NCBI GenBank assembly: GCA_007125435.1
Contig: SLDF01000340.1
Span: 1 to 6,894 of the forward strand
Source of the DNA: Saprospiraceae bacterium
GTDB lineage: Bacteria > Bacteroidota > Bacteroidia > Chitinophagales > Saprospiraceae
Reading direction: 5' to 3'
DNA: 6,894 bases
Shown: positions 1-6,546 of the stretch, piece by piece
Numbering within the stretch: position 1 is the first letter of the stretch
Layout: every line of letters begins with the position of its first letter
The notes under the pieces: model-generated
Database searches by the model: none
What the model saw: the letters and a program-made list of their open reading frames with translations, nothing else
What the model was told of the DNA's origin: nothing
Program-made: the position numbers and the translations under genes

Positions 1-81
1 GAGCCTGGAAAAGAAGTGAATCGGCGGACAATACAGCAAGGGAGCAATAGCCATAAAAACAATGGGTTGTATATTTTTTAA
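1..81 (+). CDS. C-terminal fragment of an unidentified protein (possible T9SS sorting-tail remnant)
   Basis: Frame 1 is open from the window edge and ends at a TAA at 79-81, giving 26 residues from EPGKEV to NNGLYIF. The G-K-E-V, then R-x-T-I, then G-L-Y-I-F pattern resembles the start of a type IX secretion C-terminal sorting domain, which usually continues with about 10-15 more residues ending in a basic-hydrophobic strand. Here the frame stops right after YIF, next to a run of six T (74-79), and the GKEV to GLYI spacing is about four residues shorter than I expect. It may therefore be a decayed or frameshifted tail, or simply the end of an unrelated protein. The reading frame is seen directly; the family is an inference from a short motif and is weak. 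Confidence 0.3.
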   Translation, partial: EPGKEVNRRTIQQGSNSHKNNGLYIF

Positions 82-111
82 TGGATTTAAAAATTTATGT
101 TGCAAATTTAA

Positions 112-119
112 TAAGTTTG
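112..119 (+). promoter_or_regulatory. Candidate Bacteroidota -7 box for the lipoprotein gene
   Basis: TAAGTTTG fits the TAnnTTTG -7 consensus of Bacteroidota housekeeping promoters and lies 24 bases before the ATG at 144. No TTG -33 element is found at the usual 19-21 base spacing (the nearest TTG, 100-102, is too close), so only half of the promoter is supported. Confidence 0.3.
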
Positions 120-143
120 TTGTAGGCTGTATATGGACTAGTC

Positions 144-572
144 ATGAGAGTTATAATTATTATAAGTCTGGTTTTCTTGTCGAGTTGTTTCAATGAAACA
201 GATGATAACTTAGTCGATAAACTTGATTTGTTTGATATTGGAAAGCAACTAAATGGATATTGGATATTAACAAAAACAATAAAAGATGGGCAGTCCGAGC
301 ATAATTCTAATACAGATGAACTTGAACATTTTGAGTTCGATGGAATAAAGGGAATAAGGTCATATTTGACAGACAATCATGACGGAACATTTTCTATTAG
401 TTCATTCATATCTATTTGTAGACTAAAGGATCATGATGATAAAAAGTTTTTAGAGTTTACTTCTATGTTTGACAACTGGGAACTTGAAATTGTTAAGATT
501 ACAAAAGGCGAATTAATACTAGCAGACTCGACCAAAACCTGGATCTATAAAAGCTTTCAAAAAGAAGAATGA
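144..572 (+). CDS. Small putative lipoprotein, possibly lipocalin-like
   Basis: This 142-residue protein starts with a very short signal peptide: M-R followed by a hydrophobic run and the lipobox L12-S13-S14-C15, so it should be lipidated on Cys15. The residues just after the cysteine (N17-E-T-D-D21) are acidic, similar to the surface-export signals of Bacteroidota lipoproteins, so display on the outer face of the outer membrane is possible. The mature part begins with an L-x-G-x-W motif (L36, G38, W40) and ends with W112-E-L-x-I-x-K-I, L124-I-L and a Tyr/Lys strand. This is the pattern of small lipocalin-like beta-barrel lipoproteins of the phylum, but I would not assign a ligand. The ATG at 144 is chosen because the signal peptide begins directly there. 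No Shine-Dalgarno is visible, as is usual in this phylum. It stands alone, and its base composition is visibly more AT-rich than the glycosyltransferase downstream. The reverse-strand frame at 95-376 is its shadow. Confidence 0.7.
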   Translation: MRVIIIISLVFLSSCFNETDDNLVDKLDLFDIGKQLNGYWILTKTIKDGQSEHNSNTDELEHFEFDGIKGIRSYLTDNHDGTFSISSFISICRLKDHDDKKFLEFTSMFDNWELEIVKITKGELILADSTKTWIYKSFQKEE

Positions 573-625
573 GCATAACCCTTTATCTATAATTCTTATT
601 GTCAAATTATGCCGATTTGAAAGCG

Positions 626-922
626 GGTGTATTTTATTTTGTCGTTTTTGACATCAACCTATTTATTTGGTCGCAGGGTAGCTACAGATTGTCCCCTCAC
701 CGAGATGTTGCTACGTTCCAACTTTTTAGTGAGGGGGCACTGCTACATATTGGAGGGATCCAAGGCTCTTTAAGTGCTCGTACAAAAAAAAACATTGCGT
801 CCATAATACCTTGGTGGATTGGGGATATTATACTATCGTTGTTAAGATTTTGGCTCCTGATGTTGCCATACCTTCATATCGCTGTTGCATTACTAGAAAT
901 TAAGACATTTAGAAATGCATCC
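626..922 (+). repeat. Inverted-repeat-bounded intergenic element, copy 1 (decayed, 297 bp)
   Basis: This fills most of the 466-base gap between the lipoprotein and the glycosyltransferase. Its left end (626-644, from GGTGTATTTT to TTGTCG) and right end (904-922) form an imperfect terminal inverted repeat, about 12 of 19 positions. Both ends match copy 2 at 3338-3519: the first 19 bases differ by one, and 39 bases of the right arm beginning TGGCTCCT agree at about 29 positions by eye. Inside, CCCCTCAC (693-700) and GTGAGGGG (729-736) make a perfect 8-bp dyad. The right tip is a small palindrome, CATTTAGAAATG (906-917). No transposase is encoded, so it is MITE-like or a REP-type repeat. The open frame at 599-961 runs through it from a TTG and has no recognisable protein features. 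No target-site duplication is evident. Confidence 0.65.
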
Positions 923-955
923 CAAGTACTTTTTATTAAATTGCACATTAATAAT

Positions 956-975
956 CTTTGATTTGCTTTGATTTG
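956..975 (+). repeat. Tandem 10-bp duplication upstream of the glycosyltransferase
   Basis: CTTTGATTTG occurs twice head to tail without a gap, 64 bases before the glycosyltransferase start. It supplies several TTTG motifs in a likely promoter region. It may be a slippage product; function is unknown. Confidence 0.6.
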
Positions 976-1000
976 TTAGGGTATAAATGCATAGGTAATC

Positions 1001-1008
1001 TACTTTTA
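1001..1008 (+). promoter_or_regulatory. Weak candidate -7 box for the glycosyltransferase
   Basis: TACTTTTA matches five of the six defined positions of TAnnTTTG and is 31 bases before the ATG at 1039. The nearest suitable TTG (973-975) is 25 bases upstream, longer than the usual spacing, so this is only a suggestion. Confidence 0.2.
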
Positions 1009-1038
1009 TCCTTGCCTGTTATCTCCAAAGTATTCTAG

Positions 1039-2283
1039 ATGAAAACGAAGAACTATCAAGTAGAAAGGCGATTGATTAATGAAGGCCCGGCAGAGGACTT
1101 AGGTATAGTGGTTGTGCTGCCTGCTTATGATGAGTTCGATGTATTGAGTGTGTTGGAGAGTCTATCTTCATGTACATTTCCAAAGGCTCTGTCAATAGAG
1201 GTCATTATAGTTTTCAACGCTTCTGAAAAAGATGGTTCGTCTGTAAAGGAGACCAACGCTTTAGGTTACCACAAAGTCAAAGAATGGATATTATCAAGAG
1301 ATGGCCTTCGCTTTAATATTTACCCAATGCTCATGAACGGTCTTCCTTCAAAAACAGCAGGGGTGGGTCTGGCACGAAAAATAGGCATGGATGAAGCATG
1401 GCGTAGATTAATGTCCACGGGGCAGTCGAATGGGTTGATTGTGAATCTTGATATGGACTGTAAAGTAGAAAGTAATTACTTTACAGCCTTAAACGAATGG
1501 CGCCTATCTGCCTTAGATAAGGAAGCAGCAAGCATATACTTCGAACACCCGTTGCCGAGCGGGGATCATAAGGTTGAAGCCATAGTTAGCTACGAGTTAC
1601 ATTTAAGATACTTTATTGAAATGCAACGTTGGCTGGGTTTGCCTTATGCTTTCCACACCATTGGGTCAAGTATGGTGGTAAGAGCTGAAGCGTATGGCAT
1701 CGTAGGAGGAATGAATAAGCGAAAAGCGGGTGAAGATTTCTACTTTTTACACAAACTAATCAAGCGCGATCGATTTGACGATATTACTGAGACCTGTGTA
1801 TATCCTGCTGCAAGGATATCAGAACGCGTCCCATTCGGAACCGGTAAAGCCATAAAGGATCATTTGGATCATAAAAGGTATGCTCATACGTACAGCCCTA
1901 AAACTTTCGAAGTGCTTTCAGAAGCAATTGTTGATGTTCAGCAAAAGCTATTAAGCGGTATGGATGACTTTTACGATATGGATAAGGAATGGGAACGGCC
2001 GGTCAGACAGTTTTTTGATCTGACAGACATTCGTAGTAAATGGGTAGAGATTTTTAGGCATGCGTCTACACCTGAGGCTAGGCTAAAGCGATTTTTCCTC
2101 TGGTTTGATGAATTTATGTTAATGAAGTATTGCCATTATTGCAGAGATGCAGATGTTTCATATTCATCAAGTGTCAAAGATGCAGCAATGTACCTTTTAA
2201 GACAATTAGATTACAACACTGACGAAGACTTAGACACGATGGATATGTTGAATATACTGCGACAACACCAGCGTGCCAGATAG
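1039..2283 (+). CDS. Family 2 glycosyltransferase (GT-A fold)
   Basis: The 414-residue protein has the hallmarks of a GT2 enzyme. A first beta strand runs into V26-L-P-A-Y-D-E32, the nucleotide-sugar binding start. A second strand E54-V-I-I-V-F-N60 follows, then a G108-V-G-L-A-R-K114 helix, and a D138-M-D140 DXD motif that should bind the metal and sugar nucleotide. An E232-D233 pair in GEDFYFLHK sits where the catalytic base of inverting GT2 enzymes usually lies. Beyond this is a conserved-looking R259-I-S-E-R-V-P-F-G-T-G269 segment and about 140 further residues rich in aromatic and charged positions. No transmembrane segment is apparent, so it is probably cytosolic or peripheral. Sugar and acceptor cannot be told from sequence, and no polysaccharide cluster surrounds it; it looks like a stand-alone gene. 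The ATG at 1039 leaves a normal ~20-residue lead before the first strand; no Shine-Dalgarno is seen. The fold and DXD are well supported; the biological role is not. Confidence 0.85.
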   Translation: MKTKNYQVERRLINEGPAEDLGIVVVLPAYDEFDVLSVLESLSSCTFPKALSIEVIIVFNASEKDGSSVKETNALGYHKVKEWILSRDGLRFNIYPMLMNGLPSKTAGVGLARKIGMDEAWRRLMSTGQSNGLIVNLDMDCKVESNYFTALNEWRLSALDKEAASIYFEHPLPSGDHKVEAIVSYELHLRYFIEMQRWLGLPYAFHTIGSSMVVRAEAYGIVGGMNKRKAGEDFYFLHKLIKRDRFDDITETCVYPAARISERVPFGTGKAIKDHLDHKRYAHTYSPKTFEVLSEAIVDVQQKLLSGMDDFYDMDKEWERPVRQFFDLTDIRSKWVEIFRHASTPEARLKRFFLWFDEFMLMKYCHYCRDADVSYSSSVKDAAMYLLRQLDYNTDEDLDTMDMLNILRQHQRAR

Positions 2284-2317
2284 AGTAGCAAATCAACTTA
2301 AACGGAAATAGCGAATT

Positions 2318-2356
2318 ACCCGGTTTATACATGATTAACTCTCGCATAAACCGGGT
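2318..2356. terminator. Bidirectional terminator hairpin between convergent genes
   Basis: ACCCGGTTTAT (2318-2328) and ATAAACCGGGT (2346-2356) are perfect 11-bp complements around a 17-base loop. The hairpin lies 34 bases after the glycosyltransferase stop and 20 bases beyond the SDR stop, which is where a shared terminator for convergent genes is expected. Neither side has a long T tract, so termination strength is uncertain. Confidence 0.7.
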
Positions 2357-2375
2357 GAAATCAAGTTGTTGTTAA

Positions 2376-3140
2376 TTAAGCAGTCATGCCACCATCTATA
2401 GGGTAGATGGCTCCTGTAATAAAGCTGCTTTCATCCGATGCAAGGAAAAGGGCCAAATTAGCTACCTCCTCATTGGTCGCATATCTTTTAAGTGGTATCA
2501 TTTGCTCAAACCCTTTTTTTGCTTCTGCTCCCTGACCTGGTGCAAATCCATCTTCCAGTGATCGCATCATGCGATTGTCTACAGGAGATGGGTGTATAGA
2601 ATTAACTCTGATGCCCAGTGGCGCACCCTCCAGAGCAGCTGATCTCATTAGACCAATAGTGGCGTGTTTGCTTGTCGTGTAGGCTCCCACATTGGGTGTT
2701 CCCTGGAGTCCTGCTACAGAGGAGGTGATGATAACCGAACCTCCTTTGGACTTCTCCATAGCCTTGAATGCATGTTTTATACCAAACCAAACGCCTTTGA
2801 CATTAACATTAAAAATAAGGTCCCAAGTGTCCTCGGGATACTCTGTCAATGGCTTTACAATGCCTTCAACACCAGCATTGGCAAAAAATACATCAAGTTT
2901 ACCAAATGATTCGACTGCAAACTCTACCAGTCTTTGGTTATCAGCTTCTTTAGTGACGTCACAAACGATACCTTTTAAATTCGGGTGATTGATATCGTTT
3001 ACAGCACCATCTATGTCATCTTGGTTAATATCACTGATGATAACCTTGGCGCCTTGCTGTAGAAAAAGATCAGCTGCCGCCTTTCCAATACCTCCTGTTC
3101 CACCCGTAATGGCTACTACTTTGTCTCTTAGTCTCGTCAT
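2376..3140 (-). CDS. SDR-family NAD(P)-dependent oxidoreductase
   Basis: This is a 254-residue classical short-chain dehydrogenase/reductase of normal family length. It shows the cofactor motif T12-G-G-T-G-G-I-G19, an Asp at the end of the second strand (D37) that usually favours NAD(H) over NADP(H), D61-V near the adenine, N88-A-G90, the structural N113, and the catalytic S141, Y154 and K158 (Y-T-T-S-K). The C-terminal part has N-S-I-H-P-S-P, where many relatives have P-G, and ends with the usual F-I-T-G-A-x-x-P-I-D-G-G. It should be a soluble tetrameric or dimeric enzyme oxidising or reducing an alcohol/ketone. The closest-looking relatives carry names such as glucose 1-dehydrogenase or 3-oxoacyl-ACP reductase, but the substrate cannot be read from the sequence. 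It lies on the same strand as the kinase but 381 bases downstream of it, with a repeat element between, so it probably has its own promoter. The ATG at 3140 follows an A-rich leader without a Shine-Dalgarno. Confidence 0.93.
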   Translation of the reverse strand: MTRLRDKVVAITGGTGGIGKAAADLFLQQGAKVIISDINQDDIDGAVNDINHPNLKGIVCDVTKEADNQRLVEFAVESFGKLDVFFANAGVEGIVKPLTEYPEDTWDLIFNVNVKGVWFGIKHAFKAMEKSKGGSVIITSSVAGLQGTPNVGAYTTSKHATIGLMRSAALEGAPLGIRVNSIHPSPVDNRMMRSLEDGFAPGQGAEAKKGFEQMIPLKRYATNEEVANLALFLASDESSFITGAIYPIDGGMTA

Positions 3141-3192
3141 GATATTACTTTTTATTAATTATTTTATTCATACTTTGAAAAGGTACAATAAG

Positions 3193-3206
3193 TCAGATTT
3201 GTCTGA
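3193..3206. promoter_or_regulatory. Short palindrome in the SDR leader (possible operator)
   Basis: TCAGA and TCTGA flank TTTG, making a perfect 5-bp dyad. It lies between the candidate -7 box at 3230-3237 and the SDR start, within what would be the transcribed leader. It could be a regulator site or a small hairpin; chance is also possible at this length. Confidence 0.25.
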
Positions 3207-3229
3207 TTGATGTCCTGTCAAGTCGAAAG

Positions 3230-3237
3230 CAAAGTTA
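3230..3237 (-). promoter_or_regulatory. Candidate -7 box for the SDR gene
   Basis: Read on the minus strand this is TAACTTTG, a full match to the Bacteroidota TAnnTTTG -7 consensus, about 90 bases before the SDR start codon. A TTG at the expected -33 distance is not present, so the match is partial. Confidence 0.35.
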
Positions 3238-3337
3238 TCTAAACAAAAGCATTATAGATGTGAGGAAAGTCAAGTACAGGGGTAAGAATTATCATTGTAA
3301 TAATTTTGTTATTTATGTAATACACAACATTATTAGA

Positions 3338-3519
3338 GGTGCATTTTATTTTGTCGCTTTGGGCATCACCCTTCACTTCGTTACGGGTCGCTACGTTACA
3401 GGACTCACTATTCGTTCGGCCTCAGCTTCATTATCATTACGCTGAGTCTGGCTCCTTGCGTCGCCACCCTTCCACATCGCTGATGCAAAACCCGAAAAAA
3501 CGACATTTTGAAATGCGCC
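3338..3519 (+). repeat. Inverted-repeat-bounded intergenic element, copy 2 (182 bp)
   Basis: The left end (from 3338, GGTGCATTTT to TTGTCG at 3356) and right end (3501-3519, CGACA to AAATGCGCC) are imperfect inverted repeats. The similarity continues inward, with GGG and CATCA on both arms before it fades. The centre holds a perfect 6-bp dyad, CTCAGC (3421-3426) with GCTGAG (3441-3446). It matches copy 1 (626-922) in both arms and in the same orientation, and is less eroded. It encodes no protein: the open frames that cross it (3260-3445 and 3339-3590 on +, 3437-3625 on -) have repeat-derived or kinase-shadow sequence. The right end lies two bases from the kinase stop codon. The 381-base gap between kinase and SDR otherwise contains only the SDR leader. 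Confidence 0.7.
3495..3516 (-). terminator. Weak terminator-like structure after the kinase, formed by the repeat end
   Basis: On the minus strand, just after the kinase stop, the repeat tip reads CATTTCAAAATG, a palindrome able to form a short stem, followed three bases later by six T (3495-3500). This resembles a small intrinsic terminator, but the stem is only 4-5 bp and AT-rich, so it may be inefficient. Confidence 0.3.
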
Positions 3520-3521
3520 GA

Positions 3522-6245
3522 TTACGAGCACAGCAATTCGTTAAATTTCTTCGCTTCAATAGGTTTGCTGAGAAAGGCATTGGCACCTGATGTGGTCGCA
3601 ATAGGGCTAGGGTTGTCATTGACAAAGGAACTGATCAGGATTATTATAGGTTCTTCGTCGTTAATTTGTGACATCGCTCTTATGACCTTTATGAGAGAAG
3701 AGCCATTCATGCTACCGGGTAACTCTTCATCTACGAATATTAAACCGGGATTGTATTTTCTAAAGAAATGTAAAGCTTCCTCACCAGAGGATGCTAAGAG
3801 AAGGTTGAGGTCAGATGAAATTGACTCTAATTGATAAGTAAGTAGCTTTTGGCTCATTATATCATCGTCAACGATAAGCACAGTTTGGTTCAATAATTGC
3901 TGTGTTGATAACGGAAAATTGAAGTCAAGCTTTTTATCATCCTTTTTCTTTCTGTTGATACCTTCATATGACAAATCAATTGAAAAGAAAAAATGACTGC
4001 CCTCACCAACAGTACTTTCGACATGGAGTTCGCTTTTCATAAGACTAAGTAGCTTAGTGGTGATAGATAGGCCTAGTCCGGTACCCCCGTATTCTTTAGT
4101 TATTGAATAGTCTTCTTGCTCAAATGGACGTAGAATTTTAGCAATGTTTTCTTTCCTAATACCTTTGCCGGTATCCAGGATTGAAAACTTAAAGCTGCCT
4201 CGTCCTCCTCCCATAGATACTGGAGTTACACTTACTTTTACAAAGCCTTTACTGGTAAACTTCAAAGCATTGCTCACCAAATTAGAGAGAACCTGTTGCA
4301 GCCTAAGTTTATCTACAAAGACGTAGTCAGGGGTATTGGGATGAATATCCACAAGTATATTTACATTATCTGATGCATATTTAATGCTGACCATGTCAAC
4401 AACTTCTTTAACAACTGTCCGGATTTTTACTTTTTCTGGAGTAATGTCAATTTTGCCTGCTTCGATTTTGGAGAAGTCTAATATGTCATTTATGAGTGAT
4501 AACAGGGTATGGGAAGACCCCCTTATGGTTGCTAAATAATCTTTTTGTTGTTCATCCATATTGCTTTTTTCAAGCAAGTCTGTGAATCCAATTATGCCAT
4601 TTAAAGGTGTGCGTATCTCATGGCTCATATTTGACAAAAAATCACTTTTAGTGTTGAGTGCTTCTATTGATTTCTGAACACTAATTTTTAAATCTTCCTC
4701 CAAAAGGTGCCTTTGAATGGCTGATCCTATAGTGTCGCTGAGTGACTTTATGATAGACCTCTCTTCGATTGACAAATTAAAATCTGGGACGAAGCTAACG
4801 ATATTGACGAATCCCCAGCATGCATTCTCAAGGTTGATAGGTATTATCAATTGATATGATATGTCGTGTTTGTTAGCATATTTATATAAACTGTTTTGCT
4901 CTTGGCGGTCAACTTGACTGTAAAACATTATTTCTTTGAAGGCTTTTATTTGCCTTTTAATATTGTCGTCTATGTCTATAAGGCCTTTTGCCCTTTTATT
5001 GCTGTATGACTGAAAGGTAGTTGTTTCAGTAGGATTGTTATCGTCAATAAACCTATATAGGATAAGATGGTCTACGCCCAACAAGTTACCCAATTCAAAC
5101 CAATGTGTATTTAGCACCTTTGATAGCTTCTGTTGATGAAGTAGCTGTTGAGAAATCTCTGTTAATATTTTTAATAAGCCCTCTCTTTTTTTGGATGTTT
5201 CCTTTTCTACTTTTACAGTTGTGATATCCCTAATATATAATAAAGTGCCGCGTTGACTACCTTTTTTATCGTGTATTGGCGTCTCAGAAATTCTGTACCA
5301 AACAGGCGACGACCCTGAGTAGGGGTTCATTAGTGTCTCTAAAGCATCTCCTTTGATTTCATAATTGTTGGCGCTTGATTTCAACTGGTCATAGAACGCA
5401 TGTCTGCCAACTCCAATACTGCTTTTTTGTATCTGCAATAAATGACTTGCAGCATTGTTGAATTGAATTAATGTATCATCCTGATCAAAGACCATAACTC
5501 CCTCTGGTAGGTTCTTAAATAGCATTTTTAAAGCGATAGGGGTGATACTAAACAATCTAAACCTTACAAAGCCAATATAAATGATAATACCACTCAGGGA
5601 AAAAGCAAATGGAACCGGATCTAAATTTAATGGCATGAGCCCAAAAACATAAGCTAAGTGCGCAGACCATGCAGCCAAAGTACCGAGGAGCATGATGACA
5701 ACCTGACTGTATACATTGACATTGTTTTGAAACAACAATCTGAAGAATATGAGGTTACTGACGATAACTGACAGAACGGCATACCCCTGATGAACCCAGT
5801 ATAAATAGCCGGGTTCAAAGTCTAAAACCCAAAAGAACCCATTGTCTATCGCTGTCAGGTTTTTGTGAAATGACTGATGAATATCATTGGTCATCACCAT
5901 CGATAATACCAATATTGGTATGACAAATATAGCCAGTGACCACTTGGATCGAATGAAAGAATAATAACCTGCAAACTTAAGGGAGAATAGGACTAAGAAA
6001 GGTGCCAAAAAGGCTGCACCAATATATTCCATCTTGATGAAGAACTTCATCCACTCCAGAGATTGAACACTTAGCTCAAGCCCATAAAAAAAAGCGTAAA
6101 TAGAACAGGCTATCATTAGCCACCCAAAGTATAGTTCTCCATGTCTATTACCTCTTTTGAAGGCCAGATAGCTTATGGCGCCGGATATTAAGCTAGCCGC
6201 AAATACAGGCAATGCAAAAGCATTAAAAATCATTTGAGGGCCCAT
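3522..6245 (-). CDS. Hybrid sensor histidine kinase (7TM-PAS-GAF-HisKA-HATPase-REC)
   Basis: The 907-residue inner-membrane sensor starts with about seven hydrophobic segments (residues ~8-230) of the histidine-kinase N-terminal 7TM type. A PAS domain follows (~243-345, F-D-Q-D-D-T-L-I-Q-F-N-N-A), then a GAF domain (~360-510) and a short helical linker. The HisKA domain carries phospho-acceptor H542 in M-S-H-E-I-R-T-P-L-N-G. The ATPase shows the N box (N655, N659), G1 D691-T-G-K-G695, F708, and G2 G721-T-G-L-G725. A C-terminal receiver (~787-905) has D793-D-D795, phospho-acceptor D839 in V-D-E-E-L-P-G, S872 and K894. All key residues are present, so an active kinase that passes phosphate internally from H542 to D839 is expected. 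No HPt domain or DNA-binding regulator is fused or adjacent, so the final partner is elsewhere. The ligand is unknown. ATG 6245 is used; Met5 (6233) is an equally possible start, and neither has a Shine-Dalgarno. Confidence 0.95.
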   Translation of the reverse strand: MGPQMIFNAFALPVFAASLISGAISYLAFKRGNRHGELYFGWLMIACSIYAFFYGLELSVQSLEWMKFFIKMEYIGAAFLAPFLVLFSLKFAGYYSFIRSKWSLAIFVIPILVLSMVMTNDIHQSFHKNLTAIDNGFFWVLDFEPGYLYWVHQGYAVLSVIVSNLIFFRLLFQNNVNVYSQVVIMLLGTLAAWSAHLAYVFGLMPLNLDPVPFAFSLSGIIIYIGFVRFRLFSITPIALKMLFKNLPEGVMVFDQDDTLIQFNNAASHLLQIQKSSIGVGRHAFYDQLKSSANNYEIKGDALETLMNPYSGSSPVWYRISETPIHDKKGSQRGTLLYIRDITTVKVEKETSKKREGLLKILTEISQQLLHQQKLSKVLNTHWFELGNLLGVDHLILYRFIDDNNPTETTTFQSYSNKRAKGLIDIDDNIKRQIKAFKEIMFYSQVDRQEQNSLYKYANKHDISYQLIIPINLENACWGFVNIVSFVPDFNLSIEERSIIKSLSDTIGSAIQRHLLEEDLKISVQKSIEALNTKSDFLSNMSHEIRTPLNGIIGFTDLLEKSNMDEQQKDYLATIRGSSHTLLSLINDILDFSKIEAGKIDITPEKVKIRTVVKEVVDMVSIKYASDNVNILVDIHPNTPDYVFVDKLRLQQVLSNLVSNALKFTSKGFVKVSVTPVSMGGGRGSFKFSILDTGKGIRKENIAKILRPFEQEDYSITKEYGGTGLGLSITTKLLSLMKSELHVESTVGEGSHFFFSIDLSYEGINRKKKDDKKLDFNFPLSTQQLLNQTVLIVDDDIMSQKLLTYQLESISSDLNLLLASSGEEALHFFRKYNPGLIFVDEELPGSMNGSSLIKVIRAMSQINDEEPIIILISSFVNDNPSPIATTSGANAFLSKPIEAKKFNELLCS

Positions 6246-6317
6246 TATCGGTTAGTTGTTTTCACGCTTGGACTTATAAGGGTGATCCTGGCATGCATTT
6301 TAATAGTTGTTTTATTA

Positions 6318-6344
6318 CCAAGTTATAAAAGTAAATAAAATCAA
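6318..6344 (-). promoter_or_regulatory. Weak candidate promoter for the kinase
   Basis: On the minus strand, TAACTTGG (6318-6325) matches five of the six defined positions of TAnnTTTG, with a TTG at 6342-6344 and a 16-base gap, slightly shorter than usual. It lies about 75 bases before the kinase ATG in a strongly AT-rich stretch. Confidence 0.25.
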
Positions 6345-6437
6345 TTAATTATTTAAATTTTAAGCTTGAAGACGTTTCTAGTGTGCACTTTTGGTTGTCT
6401 TCATTGAGCTATTTAGTACTGAATTGTAATAGTTTTT

Positions 6438-6462
6438 TACGCAAGGGTGCGTATGTTTTTTT
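6438..6462 (+). terminator. Intrinsic-terminator-like hairpin with T tract, no gene upstream
   Basis: TACGCA (6438-6443) and TGCGTA (6448-6453) form a perfect 6-bp stem with an AGGG loop, followed after TG by seven T (6456-6462). This is the form of a rho-independent terminator for a + strand transcript. No + strand gene is found between the kinase start and this site. Confidence 0.45.
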
Positions 6463-6511
6463 AGAGGTTGCCTCAACATATATTCTTCATGTGTTGTCAT
6501 CGCAGTGCTCA

Positions 6512-6546
6512 CGTTTAACTCGCTCTGCTCGCGTTTATAGCAGAGC
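6512..6546 (-). repeat. Hairpin with CGTTTA spacers, inverted relative to the array at 6602-6740
   Basis: GCTCTGC (6522-6528) and GCAGAGC (6540-6546) form a perfect 7-bp stem. CGTTTA occurs at 6512-6517 and 6532-6537, 20 bases apart. CGTTTA is the complement of TAAACG, close to the TAAACA spacer of the array to the right, so this may be a related unit in opposite orientation. Confidence 0.4.

Noticed and set aside
599..961. 120-residue open frame on the + strand
   Set aside because: It starts at TTG, runs through the whole of repeat copy 1 including both ends, and shows no domain or motif.
2602..3210. Several short frames overlapping the SDR gene
   Set aside because: They are shadows of a clearly conserved dehydrogenase frame.
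3260..3625. Open frames crossing the gap between SDR and kinase (both strands)
   Set aside because: Their sequence is repeat copy 2 plus the antisense of the kinase 3' end; they have no independent protein signal.
3522..6245. Kinase and SDR as one operon
   Set aside because: 381 bases with a repeat and a candidate SDR promoter separate them, so co-transcription is not supported by the sequence.
6382..6398. Possible third copy of the inverted-repeat element, left end
   Set aside because: About 13 of 17 bases match the left end, but no right end or internal similarity follows within the window.
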